Part shown: positions 38,804-49,233 of the stretch, piece by piece
Numbering within the stretch: position 1 is the first letter of the stretch
Layout of the letters: every line of letters begins with the position of its first letter
Assembly: GCA_030704615.1 (NCBI GenBank)
Contig: CM060733.1
Span: forward strand, 37,450,001 to 37,514,000
Reading direction: 5' to 3'
DNA length: 64,000 bases
Origin: Takakia lepidozioides
Lineage: Eukaryota > Streptophyta > Takakiopsida > Takakiales > Takakiaceae
Program-made: the position numbers and the translations under genes
The notes under the pieces: model-generated
Told to the model about the DNA's origin: nothing
Database searches by the model: none
Seen by the model: the letters and a program-made list of their open reading frames with translations, nothing else

Positions 38804-38858
38804 ACAGATTCACATCAGAGATGCTACAGCTCCTCATGTCGTTTGCTTCCCCTCTCTC
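38707..38858. repeat. Imperfect tandem duplication at the PPR start
   Basis: A segment with GCATGACCTGAATGCAAACA, CACATCAGAAATGCT-like text and TTTGCTTCCCCTCTCTC occurs twice in a row, from about 38707 and from about 38790. It overlaps the proposed start codon region. Confidence 0.6.
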
Positions 38859-40870
38859 CTTCCTCCCTCTTTAACTTAAAATTTTTCAGAGCGAGCGTGC
38901 ACAAGGCACACCAACTTAATGCACACACACGTGCGATCGATCACTGACAGGACGGTTTCTGGCCTATTCCCCGCCTCCCTTCAGGAGTGACATTGAACAG
39001 GGTGACACTAAGACGAATGTTGCTCCAATCGGGTGAAGCCGAAGGGAGTGTCACTCCACGTTCGTTTTGTCCGGTCGCTAGTCTGGAACGGCCCTTATAT
39101 ATCCGTCGGCATCAGAAAGCGTTGCATCAACGATTGGCAAGCGAGAAGGAAGACAGTGATCAAGGATCAGAAAAAGTGCGGAGCAGTTTGGCTCTGTCAC
39201 TCCCATCTCGCTCACAGACACTTACCATCAACTGCAGACTGCAGCAACGTGTTTTGAAGTTTCAACTGCACCACATAGCTCTCCAGCATTTTGACGTAGG
39301 CCACATCGCAGGGCTGATTCCAGTTTCTACCTCGTTGACCCAGTAAGGCACTGCAACCTCATCCGATGCTCCCAGTGGAGCTTCGTGTTCCGCGGCTGGA
39401 TGTGCACTTAGTGTGGAGCCTTGCTTCCTAGCAGACTTTGACTCGCATAAGGTAATGTGAGTTGCCCGAACCAATCAATTTCTTATCATTGCTGGGTGTA
39501 TCCGTGAGACTCAGTTTCCGTTTCGCATGAAGCTTTCATCTAGGTAGATCATTGCAGATTTCTTTGTCCTTATGAAGCTCCTTCTCTCCATCCAGCTGCA
39601 CAGAGGGATCCTCGCTGCTGACAGATGTAAGAGGAATATTATTTGCCATTGCCTGCATGCACATCCTCATGAGGGATGGTGGGATTGAGGAGCAAGGTAG
39701 TGTGAGGTTGTCCTTCATAGGTGCTGTGGACGCCTCTTCAGTCTTCTTCATAGACTGTTTCAGAACGGTTCGAAGAGAATGCAACCATCTGCGGTAACCT
39801 CTTGTCATGTTTGAGTTCAGAGAACAGAGAGTGTGCTGAATTTTCTTCACAGTCAGTCGAGTTGTCTTTTCTGTCCTTTGCAGGCTGCCCGCATGGAAAT
39901 TCCAAGGGTCTTTTGCGTGTTATAGGTGGCTGGAGGATCACACGTGATTCGAACTTCATATCTGTGCTCCCTTGTGATAGCAGCATAGAATTCCCGGGTG
40001 ATGGAGATGACTGGTTTTCCTCTTGGGAAAGCTAAGTGGCATTTTTTGTACCTCTCTCTCATGCAGACTAGCCTCGTTATTTGTTGTACTCAGCAAGGTC
40101 CTTTCTTGCTTCTTATGCTCCTGGGAGGTGTCTGAGAAAATTATATTAGACTGAAACTTTGGATTCATGTTCGGCCTCTGTAACTGGCTTGTTGCTGATT
40201 CTATGTCATCAAATCTGAGCCTGGCTTCCTTTGCAACACTGCTTTGCATTTTGGTTTCAAGTTTTGCTTTTGCAGCCAAGTCTTGTGGTGGTTCAAGGAA
40301 TGGTACACTGAAAGGCAATTGAGTTGGCTTCTTCTTTCCTCCTGTGTCACCTGATAAGCTCGAAGCCAAACATGACAATGATTACTGAACAACTTCGGGG
40401 TCAGACATTCCCTTTTATTAGAGTGATCAGCAATGTGGAACATTGGTTGAAGAAAGAAGAAAGAAACACGGTGATGTGTGGGTTGGTTTAGCAGACCGGA
40501 CTAGCACCCAAACCATCTACCAGTGTGCCCATTTTGCATATTGGCAGCATGTTTCCATAGAAAAAGACTAGCCTTGCTAACTTCAAGTGAACGTCAGAGG
40601 AATTAGGACCCAGTAGTTAAGCCAGGGCAAATGCTTGAGGTGAAGTTGTAGTAGAAGACTCGAGCAAAAAACATTGTTTCCAAGGAAAAGTATTATACAG
40701 TTGTTTGACTGAGTCTGAATAGAATGGGACACAGGCTACCACTGGGCCGCCTCATATCCTCCCTTAACTCTGCAGACTCTCAAGAAGTTTGATTATACCA
40801 AAAGCCCTACCTGCCTAGCAACCAAGCTAAACCAGCTAAGCTTGCTGGAGAATACCCTTGTGGAGGGTGA
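38859..40870. other. Region between the PPR gene and the helicase; possible degraded gene
   Basis: On the minus strand, 39536-40443 contains short frames of protein-like composition (LEPPQDLAAKAKLETKM, RVILQPPITRKRPLEF). They do not join: the gap between the best donor and acceptor near 40020-40051 is only about 30 bp. I recognise no domain. The remainder holds nothing I can support. Confidence 0.25.
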
Positions 40871-43800
40871 TTACCCCCGGCTACTGCAGAGAGTTGCTCT
40901 CCCCTTTCCTTTGGGCAGTTTGCAGGCGCCAGAATCTTCAACATCTTTGAGCTTGTAGTAGTGGGGCGCAATCTCAACCAACCACTCTGGCTTGATCTCA
41001 ATCACCTGTCGCATGAACTCCTTTGTGGTTAGAACAAGCTCATTGTAAACCACCCACCTTGCAGGCATCACCTTACACAGACCTGAACTTGGGTGTATGC
41101 TCACTGTTTGTGGATTCTTGATAGTGCAATATGATCCATTCTTTTGCAGCTTTGCTGTGTGATGAAAGAAGCCAGAAGTGATGGCCTTCTTTATGGCCTC
41201 AAGGTCATGTGGATTGGAAATAAGCTTGATATCCACGCGCTCCATAAGACCTACTAATTGGTCCCTGATGTTACGTGCTCGCTTCATACTCCGCACTTGA
41301 ATGTAATTTGCATAACACCATTGTGTAGAGTAATTCGTTTCCATCCATGTGTTGTACACCTTGAGGAGGGCAAGATGGTCGCCAACGTTCCCTGCATGGA
41401 AATTCATGTGTGCATTGTCAGCGTGCACTTGCTTGTTCTTGGGGCGGTAGAAAATAGAGTTTCCTGTAGAAAGCATGGCACATATGGTTACAATCTCCTC
41501 TGAGCATTGAAACTGATCTGAAGCGATCAACATCTTGGAGAGCATTGGGTCCAGTGGAAACTCCGCCATCCGCCTCCCTGTCTTTGTCAACTCCCCGCGG
41601 TCATTCAACGCACCGAGAGCATAGAGCTGCTCTAAAGCCCTGAAAAGTGTTTCAGCTGGAGGGGGGTCCATGAAGTCAAAGTTGATCGGCTCATGGATGC
41701 CCAATGTCTTCAGTAATAAGACCACATTACCCAAATTCGTTCTTTGAACTTCAGGTATTGTGTTCTCGTCCATTTCATTTCTGAATGACCACTTAGTGTA
41801 CAGACGATAACATCTTCCAGCAGAGGTGCGACCGACCCGACCAGCACGTTGTTGAGCCGCAGACTGAGAGATAGAAGTAACGGTAAGCGACTCCATACCA
41901 GAGCGAGGATTGTAGCTTTTTTGCTTACAGAAGCCGGGGTCTATGACATAGCGGATACCATCGATTGTAAGAGAGGTTTCTGCAATGTTGGTAGCCAGAA
42001 CAACCTTTCGAGTCCCCTCGGGAGATTCTTCAAAAATCTTTGCCTGCATTTCTGGAGGAAGATTTGCATAAATAGGCAGTATTATGATTTCTGAAATATT
42101 TGAACCAAGACCTCTAATCCTATGTTTCAGCATCTCTTCCATTGCTTCAATCTCCTCTTGACCTGGAAGGAAAACCAGAACGTCGCCTGTAGGTTCTTCG
42201 ATGTGGATCTGTAGGATTGTCATTATTGCTCCTTCTATAGAGCCCGCCGGTTCTGGTGTTTTTGCATAGAAGATTTCTACCGGAAAACGTCTACCTGGTA
42301 TACGAAAAATGGGTGCATCGTCAAAATAGGCAGAGAACTTCGTTGCATCCAAAGTAGCACTTGAGATCAGCAATTTGATATCCGTCCGAAACCGTGTGAT
42401 ATCCTTGAGAAGACCAAACAAGATATCTGTCGACAGGGTCCGCTCATGTGCCTCATCAATTATCATGACACTGTAGCTGGCTAGATCGGGTTCACTCAGA
42501 ATTTCCCGCAGAAGCATGCCGTCTGTCATGTACTTGATAATTGTAGCTTCTGAAGTGCAGTCCTCAAAACGGATGGAGTACCCAACCTCACGACCCAGTT
42601 TGACCGACATCTCTTGAGCTACACGAGCGGAGACACTCATGGCAGCCACCCTTCGAGGTTGTGTGCAACCTATTTTTCCAAGCTTACTGTACCCTGCTTC
42701 GTGAAGGTATTGGGGGATTTGAGTAGTCTTTCCACAGCCTGTTTCTCCTTCGATCACAAGAACTTGGTGATGTTTTATTGCATCGAGGAGTTGATCCTTG
42801 TACATATATATTGGTGTTGTCTTCCGATTCTCTAGAAGCTTGTGTGCGGTCTTTGCAGCTGTTGATCTCACTTCTTCATTTATTTCTAAATCTTCCTCAA
42901 CCTCGTGTCCAACCATGGTAGAAGCATGGATGAAATCAACCTGGTTGTCAAACACAAACTCATAATTATCTCCGCTCCTCTTGCTATTATGAGCTCCAAA
43001 CCTGAGGGTCCCTTTATCTCTTTGTTGTTCCTCCCACGATTCTTGTTCAGCAAATCTGTTGATTTTTCCATCCTTGTCCACATTCCTAATAAAATCTAAA
43101 GCACAATCAAATTTTATGCTCCTTCTGTCGTATTCCACAGGCATTCGATACTCCTCAATATCGTTCACATCCTTTGCACGGTGTTTTGCAAGCTCATAAA
43201 CTTCCTTCTTGTACGAATATTTTGCCTGCTCTTTGGTTGTCAGTTTTTTATCTCCAAATAAAAGCTCTTCATCAATCAACTCATCCTTGAGCATTTGCAA
43301 CTTCTTTGCCTCTCTCACTTTCAAGTACTCTTGTCTCGACTTTTCCCTTAGCGTAGGCAGAAGTTCGTTTCGTCCGTGAGCTTCTCCTTTTCGTCTCGCT
43401 TCCTCTACTTGTCTTTTCGACAACCTAAAACACTCTACGTTTCTTAGGGTACCGATATCCTTCTCATACAAACGCTTTTCCAACTCCTCCTCACATTGAT
43501 CCTCCTCTCGAACTCTTTTCCTTCCCGCCTCTTCACCATCATTTCCCTCCAGTTTCACCCGCCTGCTCCGACCCCGTTTCATGGGCCGCGCAGTGTCCTC
43601 GTCTACATCCTCTTCACCTTTTCTGCGACTGCTCCCGACGTTCTTCCCCACGTAGCCTACGTCCACCACAACTCTGGCAACCTCTGCCCGTTCAACATCA
43701 TCGGCATCCAACATATCAGACTGCGCACTCGAACCACCGACTTTGCATAACATGTGTCTATGCAAATTCTCGGCAAACGTCTGAGTACCTTTTGAAACAG

Positions 43801-43954
43801 GGAACTCGTAATTCTGCAAGTGATCGATTAGGTCTTTCACGGATTCGGTCTTCTCTGCTATTCTCATCACAAATTGAATCACGGTCGGTGTGTTGTAGCC
43901 CAGCAGTTTTAGCAACCAGTCTCCGATCCACCTGCGTGTCTCTTTGTCGTCCAT
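40871..43954 (-). CDS. DEAH-box spliceosomal RNA helicase, PRP2/DHX16/ESP3 type, single exon
   Basis: One open frame of 1027 residues. The first 70 residues (WIGDWLLKLLGYNTPTVIQF) match the N-terminal domain of plant PRP2-type helicases. Next come a charged linker and a YEFVFDNQVDFI block near 330. Helicase motifs follow in order: GETGCGKTTQ near 403, TQPRRVAA, DEAH near 501, SAT, TNIAETSLTI, QRAGRVGR near 705, then winged-helix/ratchet and the OB-fold block FYRPKNKQVHADNA. The C-terminus has WLVEIAPHYYKLKD. The P-loop reads GETGCGKT where GDTGSGKT is usual, a mild change. In yeast Prp2 activates the spliceosome before the first step of splicing. The length fits the family and no stop or frameshift is seen, so it is probably functional. 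The lack of introns may mean a retrocopy or a naturally intron-poor gene. Confidence 0.9.
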   Translation of the reverse strand: MDDKETRRWIGDWLLKLLGYNTPTVIQFVMRIAEKTESVKDLIDHLQNYEFPVSKGTQTFAENLHRHMLCKVGGSSAQSDMLDADDVERAEVARVVVDVGYVGKNVGSSRRKGEEDVDEDTARPMKRGRSRRVKLEGNDGEEAGRKRVREEDQCEEELEKRLYEKDIGTLRNVECFRLSKRQVEEARRKGEAHGRNELLPTLREKSRQEYLKVREAKKLQMLKDELIDEELLFGDKKLTTKEQAKYSYKKEVYELAKHRAKDVNDIEEYRMPVEYDRRSIKFDCALDFIRNVDKDGKINRFAEQESWEEQQRDKGTLRFGAHNSKRSGDNYEFVFDNQVDFIHASTMVGHEVEEDLEINEEVRSTAAKTAHKLLENRKTTPIYMYKDQLLDAIKHHQVLVIEGETGCGKTTQIPQYLHEAGYSKLGKIGCTQPRRVAAMSVSARVAQEMSVKLGREVGYSIRFEDCTSEATIIKYMTDGMLLREILSEPDLASYSVMIIDEAHERTLSTDILFGLLKDITRFRTDIKLLISSATLDATKFSAYFDDAPIFRIPGRRFPVEIFYAKTPEPAGSIEGAIMTILQIHIEEPTGDVLVFLPGQEEIEAMEEMLKHRIRGLGSNISEIIILPIYANLPPEMQAKIFEESPEGTRKVVLATNIAETSLTIDGIRYVIDPGFCKQKSYNPRSGMESLTVTSISQSAAQQRAGRVGRTSAGRCYRLYTKWSFRNEMDENTIPEVQRTNLGNVVLLLKTLGIHEPINFDFMDPPPAETLFRALEQLYALGALNDRGELTKTGRRMAEFPLDPMLSKMLIASDQFQCSEEIVTICAMLSTGNSIFYRPKNKQVHADNAHMNFHAGNVGDHLALLKVYNTWMETNYSTQWCYANYIQVRSMKRARNIRDQLVGLMERVDIKLISNPHDLEAIKKAITSGFFHHTAKLQKNGSYCTIKNPQTVSIHPSSGLCKVMPARWVVYNELVLTTKEFMRQVIEIKPEWLVEIAPHYYKLKDVEDSGACKLPKGKGRATLCSSRG

Positions 43955-44075
43955 GCCACTCTATCTCCCGTTGACGTCTGTCTTGTTCTACACTGTCAGC
44001 CGCTTGCAGTGACTCAATCCTTGTGACTAAGTTGGTGCTACTTATACTCGACATGAATAAACAAAAGGCGGGAAT

Positions 44076-44240
44076 GATCAAACTTTTGCTTTTCTTTTAC
44101 TTTTCTCTTATTTGTCTGTATGTTATTTTTCTTTTCTCTTTAGATCAAACTTTTACTTTTTCTATTATTTGTCTGTCTGTTATTATTCTTTTCTCTTTAG
44201 ATCAAACCTTTACTTTACTTATTTTTAGTTATTTATTTAT
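44076..44240. repeat. Pyrimidine-rich tandem repeat, about 60-bp unit
   Basis: GATCAAAC starts at 44076, 44143 and 44200 are each followed by a T-rich TTTACTTTT and TATTTGTCTGT stretch. It lies just upstream of the helicase start, at the 3' side of the neighbouring LINE. Confidence 0.6.
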
Positions 44241-44249
44241 TTATTTAAA

Positions 44250-45970
44250 TAAAGGGGAAGAAGCCCTGTGATTCATATTAGAAAGATGTCCTGGAAAAAA
44301 TAACCAAGACAGGAGGCCATAAGGCTTACATCTATGGATAGATTGGATACAACCCCATACCAGCCATCTAGGCCAAGCTTAATTCTAATGCTTATGAACC
44401 CTGAGAGATCAGGAAGCCATGTTCTAGAGGGATCACGAAACTATGGAAGAGCAGCTAATGCTAAAACCCAAGCACTGCCAGAGTGCAGCTTGAGAACAAT
44501 CAGGGGAAAAAGATTTTGCCTAGGAGAGGAAGGGCAAACATGGCTCAGAGGATTGAGCAGCAGGAACAGAGAAGAGCCTTAGATTTAACCAAAATAAGAG
44601 GTGCACTGCATCTAGCAAAAAATCTATCACACTAGCAGGGCTACCATGCAACACAAAAAAAGGAAGTAGTAAAGCACCAAACTATTGCAGGAACCTACTG
44701 ACGAGCCAGAAGCCAGAGCACCAGAATCCTACTCAACGTTTGGCTCTGAGGGGCTCGAAGTTCAAATGAGCACGGATCTTTGAGCCTCTATTCTTCCTAT
44801 GACGCCAATTGATGTCCCATTCTTCAACTTCCGCCGGTGAGGCCCAGTGATTGGGGGAGTCACCAGTTGACTGGAGGTCGGGATGACCAGCAAACTCGCT
44901 CTCCTTCTCGTTTGCAAAGTAATCCAAAAAGCCCGGCGTCAAGTTTGGAGAGAAGGACAGCCTCCTGCTCCTCAAAGCATTTGCATACTGTGCCCAACAA
45001 GACCCCCCACATTTTACGACCTTCTACCAGAAAGTCAAAGAAAAGATTGGGTATAGTAGTTTTAACATTAACAGGCTTGCTATCAAATATCAAAGCACGG
45101 CGTGCCTTCCAGATATGCCAGAGCCCCAGACCTCTTAGAGTATTCCAAACCTGACACATCAGCAGAGATATTGAGCAACATAATAAGAGGATCCATGTAA
45201 TCAAAATCTCGCCAGTTCCTGTACAAGCTATGAACCTTGGACTGCCGCAAAGGGGCAGTTCAAGAAGCAGTGAAGAAAGGATTCACTTTGCCCCAAAGAA
45301 CATGACCTGCACACTTCGTTAGGAGCAAGTTGGGAGAAGGAAAGAGGTGGAATCATGTACAAAGTTTCCACAGGAAGGCCGAGGTCTTGGCAGACCTCTG
45401 CTTCAGCCAAACATCCTTCCAAATAAATTTCCTGGCCCTTACAGAGATAACCATTGGCTCCCATTTGGCTGAAAGTCTGGCAAAGATGGAGAAGGCGTTG
45501 CGTTGCATCTTATAACCTATTTTTTGCCGAACAAGCAAAAAATGGTTTAGTGGTATCCTGAATACACCAAGCCCACTCCCACATTGGAGCTAAGATATTG
45601 GGAGCATAAGAAACCAGAACACAGAAATCGCTTGTCCCCATTGGAGCAGAGTACTAGCTCCATTGTAATTCAGGTTGGAAGCACCCCGAGAGTCAATGAT
45701 CCTAACAGCAAAGGTGGAACCAGCATGGCATGAAATTAAACCCAGAGACACAAGGGAACCATCCAAGTTGGCAATGTGACCAATACCGCTGGCAGCTCTG
45801 TTAAGAACTGTCGTGACATAAATAATGTTGGCTGGGTTGCCCCACAAACAACCCCGCCAAGCCGGGGGAAGCCATTGTTCACGACCAGAGGAGAGAAGAG
45901 GGGACCATCTCAAGTTAACTGCATCCGAAATTACCGGCCATCCCCGGTTAAGAGTTAATGGATGTAATGT
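44250..45970 (-). mobile_element. 5'-truncated L1-like LINE, 3' part of ORF2
   Basis: Minus-strand frames give the region after the reverse transcriptase: RWSPLLSSGREQWLPPAWRG near 45910, then FIWKDVWLKQRSAKTSAFLW near 45400. The zinc-knuckle zf-RVT block follows, with CRSCSLGQSESFLHCFLNCP near 45255-45310, then WHIWKARRALIFDSK near 45080-45115. Frames are broken by shifts and stops. The reverse transcriptase itself is absent, so this is a truncated, dead insertion beside the helicase gene. Confidence 0.65.
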
Positions 45971-46915
45971 AAGGGGAAAACAAGTGCCAATAAAACCCTA
46001 AGGTTTATCAAACGAACGGTGAACGGACGGAGATAAGGTAGAGTCGGAAGGAATGAATGTGGCAAACAGTGATGAATTCATCAAGGGCATGTGCGGATGA
46101 AGAGGATAGGAGAATGGATGACGTTGGGTATTACTTATGTGCTTCATTACGACAACGGATGAATGGATTATGAACGGTCAGCATCAAAGAACGGTTCATC
46201 GGGGGGGGCAGGAGGTGTGCTTTTACTAAGGAGGGCCAACGAGACTGTGGATGAATGAACAGAGATGTTGGATGAAGGTAGAGGAGATGGCGACATGCAG
46301 GACGTTGATGCAATACAGATCAGCGGCTGAGGGGGCGCCGCCCTGAATCAACAGGGTACATGACTAAGCAGATGCTGATAAATACGTTTTGAGCTGAAGG
46401 ATACTATCAAGACCTCATTAGTTGCCACTTGGCCATGTATTAAACACACAGAAGAGAGGTACACCCAAGGCGGGTAATGTGTTTAGTATTAGAATAATCA
46501 GTTGAGCGGTGATCAAAGTGGAGTGGCTCCAACTAAGGGGCTAACCTACTACGTTTTGGAGGGTACAAGGCAAGTAAGCAGAAAGACAACAAAGGGGCAT
46601 TAGCATTCGTAATGATGGGAATCAGGACTATCGGAGAGTGAGTGCAGATGGTAGACTGAGAGAGGAGATGGCCGCGAGAGGGTGGTCTAATCGCGATGGA
46701 CGTTGATACCATGAACTTAGGTAGAGATCAGAGGAGAGATTAGTGTTGTACTCCAGTGACGAGACAATACATATGCACGTTTTGGGTTCGCCCTTGATCA
46801 TAGTATGGCTGCACATTGTGTTGGTTCCAGTTCTTGAGATAGATAGAAGAATCGCAGTTCATTAGAGAGGGCTCTGATGTTTCTACTGGTGGTCGCATTA
46901 GTGAGAGAGAGTACT
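45971..46915. other. Left flank of the Ty3 element
   Basis: Rich in GGATGAATG-like and GAGAGG text. No gene is supported. It ends at GAGG (46916-46919), which matches the four bases after the element's right end. Confidence 0.4.
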
Positions 46916-46919
46916 GAGG

Positions 46920-47107
46920 TGTCGTGCGCATACATATCGCTACACAACTACATCGCTGTCCAAAACCACACAACACATGTGCACGCCACACACTAGTATA
47001 TCATTAGTCCACCACTAGTCTAGCCACTAGTCCAACCACTAGGCTACAACTAGTCAGTCACTAGGCTGCCACTATGCTGCCCACTATGGCAGTCACTAGT
47101 CCACACA
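46920..47107 (-). repeat. Left terminal repeat (3' end of the element), block B
   Basis: 188 bp, nearly the same as 56446-56621 apart from a 12-bp insertion (ATGGCAGTCACT) and a few substitutions. It starts TGTCGTGCGC and is rich in CCACTAGTC repeats. On the minus strand it begins TGTGTGG and ends CGACA, and a purine tract lies directly before it. Confidence 0.8.
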
Positions 47108-47120
47108 ATCGCCCCCCTAG
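47108..47120 (-). promoter_or_regulatory. Polypurine tract-like sequence
   Basis: The minus strand reads TAGGGGGGCGAT just before the terminal repeat, as expected for the plus-strand primer of an LTR retroelement. Confidence 0.5.
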
Positions 47121-47461
47121 CTGGTGCTTAGGTCCCTCTAAGTCCAGATAGCCACAAGATGTGATAGTGACCATAGCCTCACTAAGTCCTCCACCACTAT
47201 CCCTACTACACTCAAACTCGATAGATCAAGAGGTCGGGTGCAAGAGTTGCCCCATCGTTAGTCGCCGTCTTGCAACCTGTGAACTTGAGCTTGGGATCTC
47301 ATGTATTGACTCCTATGAGTTTGGCCTCCCATGTCTTGTTAGCTGCCTCCAGTCATGTCCACTGCCACTATCCCAAGCAGTGTGGACACAACCAATCTCC
47401 GTCAGGAACCTTCTCAAGAGGTGGTGTCAAGCATCCCATATGCCAATCCCTTGAGCATCGA

Positions 47462-48917
47462 TCACACACCAGCATGGTGGCTTCCCCTTTGGCAGACCCA
47501 CAGAGCATGCACCTCAAACCTGCAGTACCAATGCCAAGTTTGGGTCAACTCTGCCATCGACATTGGGAAGGTGACATGGCGCACAATTACGCACATGGTC
47601 TTTCCAAGTATGCCATCCCGACCCTCCAAGATCAGGACTCCTGAGGGGCAACACCTCTCGAACCTCAGAATAACACGCCCTGCAGTAACATCCAGGGTCG
47701 TAGGAGCAGTCTGCTGCAAATAAACATAGTCATCAGGGCTAAACCTCCAAACCCCAGGACGATATCCTCCACCACGTATAGTGGCATACCTCAACGTATC
47801 ACGGTGCTGTGCAATGCAAGGTTCTCAAAAGCCATGGGCATGACTTCTTGAACAACTCTGCACGCTGATCACATACACGTACCCACACGTCCGGATCGTC
47901 AAGGTTAAGGACTTGAGCAGTGTCCCTACGAATGGCTGCAGGCAAATCCGGTCTCGGCCAAAGAGAAGGAAATATGGTGAGAAGGAGGCAAGTGAGGCTT
48001 GTTTGCTGAACCTGTAGCCCATGGCTAACCAAGGAACCTGAAGATCCCAATCTCCTAGGTGTCCCTTCTGCAAGCCATACTTGCGCAAACCCTCTTCACC
48101 GTCTGAAAACTCTCTCTGCCAAGCCATCGGCCTCAGGATAATCCCGAGAAATGGTGCGGTGGTCTATCAAGGCTTTATCACACAAAGCCTGAAACTCCCC
48201 CAAGAACTCTCTCCTTTGGTCCGTGAGTACCTTAGCTGGAGCACCAAATCGGCTAAGCACACGATCAAAGAATGCATACGCCCCCCTCACTAGCCTTGTC
48301 AGGCAATGGAACCAACTCAATCCACTTGGAGAAGTGCTCCACCATCACCAACACATATCTGTGGTGGTGCATAGTCAGTGGCAACGGTCCTACGAAGTCA
48401 AGACTCCACCTTTAGCCCAATCTCATGATTGGTAAAGGATGCAACTGTGGTGTAGGGGCGTTGAATGAAGCACGCACCTTGTCACACACCATGCACCTAG
48501 CCACGAACTGTTGCACCTCTGTATGCATACCACGCCACCAATACTGCCCCTGTGAGTGCGTCACACTCTAAAATGCCCCAACTCCTCATGGGCATGCCGC
48601 ACTAACCGTGCACGCTGTGTGGGGTGAGGCACAATCCTCACCCAAACATCCTCCCACACTCGAAACAGGTGTATCCCCTCCCACTTGAACCTCTTGGCTC
48701 GTTGTAGGATCCGATCCCTCTCCTTGGCAGTCACACTAGCTGTCGTGTCTCCAGTGCGGAGGTAGTCCAACACAACCGAATCCTCGTGTATATATCTAGC
48801 ACCACCTAGCTCATCACTAGTCTCAGGGTCCTCAGACACTCCGTCTACAGTCATCCCTGTTGTAGGTCCAACCTGACCTCCCGATGCCAAGATACACAAA
48901 AAACAGATGCATGCCAT
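47462..48917 (-). pseudogene. Ty3-type integrase, frameshifted
   Basis: Pieces on the minus strand: an HHCC zinc-binding domain (HAHEELGH near 48570, CMVCD near 48483), the core with SLDFVGPLP near 48400, VLTDQRREF near 48215 and DGLAERVFR near 48110, then WDLQVPWLAMGYRFSKQASL near 48030 and LLFGR near 47960. A C-terminal part follows (RYATIRGGGYRPGVW near 47770). The catalytic D, D and E positions can be placed, but the core is interrupted by a stop near 48415 and several frame changes. Confidence 0.75.
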
Positions 48918-49233
48918 CCCGGCACCATCTCCTCGTCCATCTCACCATGCCACCGAGCTCCAGTGTCATCCTGCTAGCTCGTGCATGGATTGCAACTCAA
49001 TCCATCCGCATCCATATTGACCTAACCCGGTCGATGCACAACCTGAACATGTCTCTCATGCTCCTCCACCGTAGCACGAGAGGCAAAGCAATTCCTGTAA
49101 GCCTCAGGAACCGCCGTATATGTCGTCTCTCTCCTCTAGTGACAATAGGTCCAATGTCAGGCTCCCAATTGCCCTTCGTAACTGCAACCTTAAGTCCAGC
49201 AGACTTAGAGGTAGAGGACGCGTCCCGTGGTTG
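48918..49233 (-). other. Gap where reverse transcriptase/RNase H would be expected
   Basis: Only about 316 bp lie between the methyltransferase stop and the integrase zinc finger. No YxDD block or RNase H motif is seen in any frame. A reverse transcriptase plus RNase H needs over 1.2 kb. Confidence 0.7.

Noticed and set aside
40020-40051. Intron joining two short minus-strand frames
   Set aside because: About 30 bp, too short; the frames were not joined into a gene.
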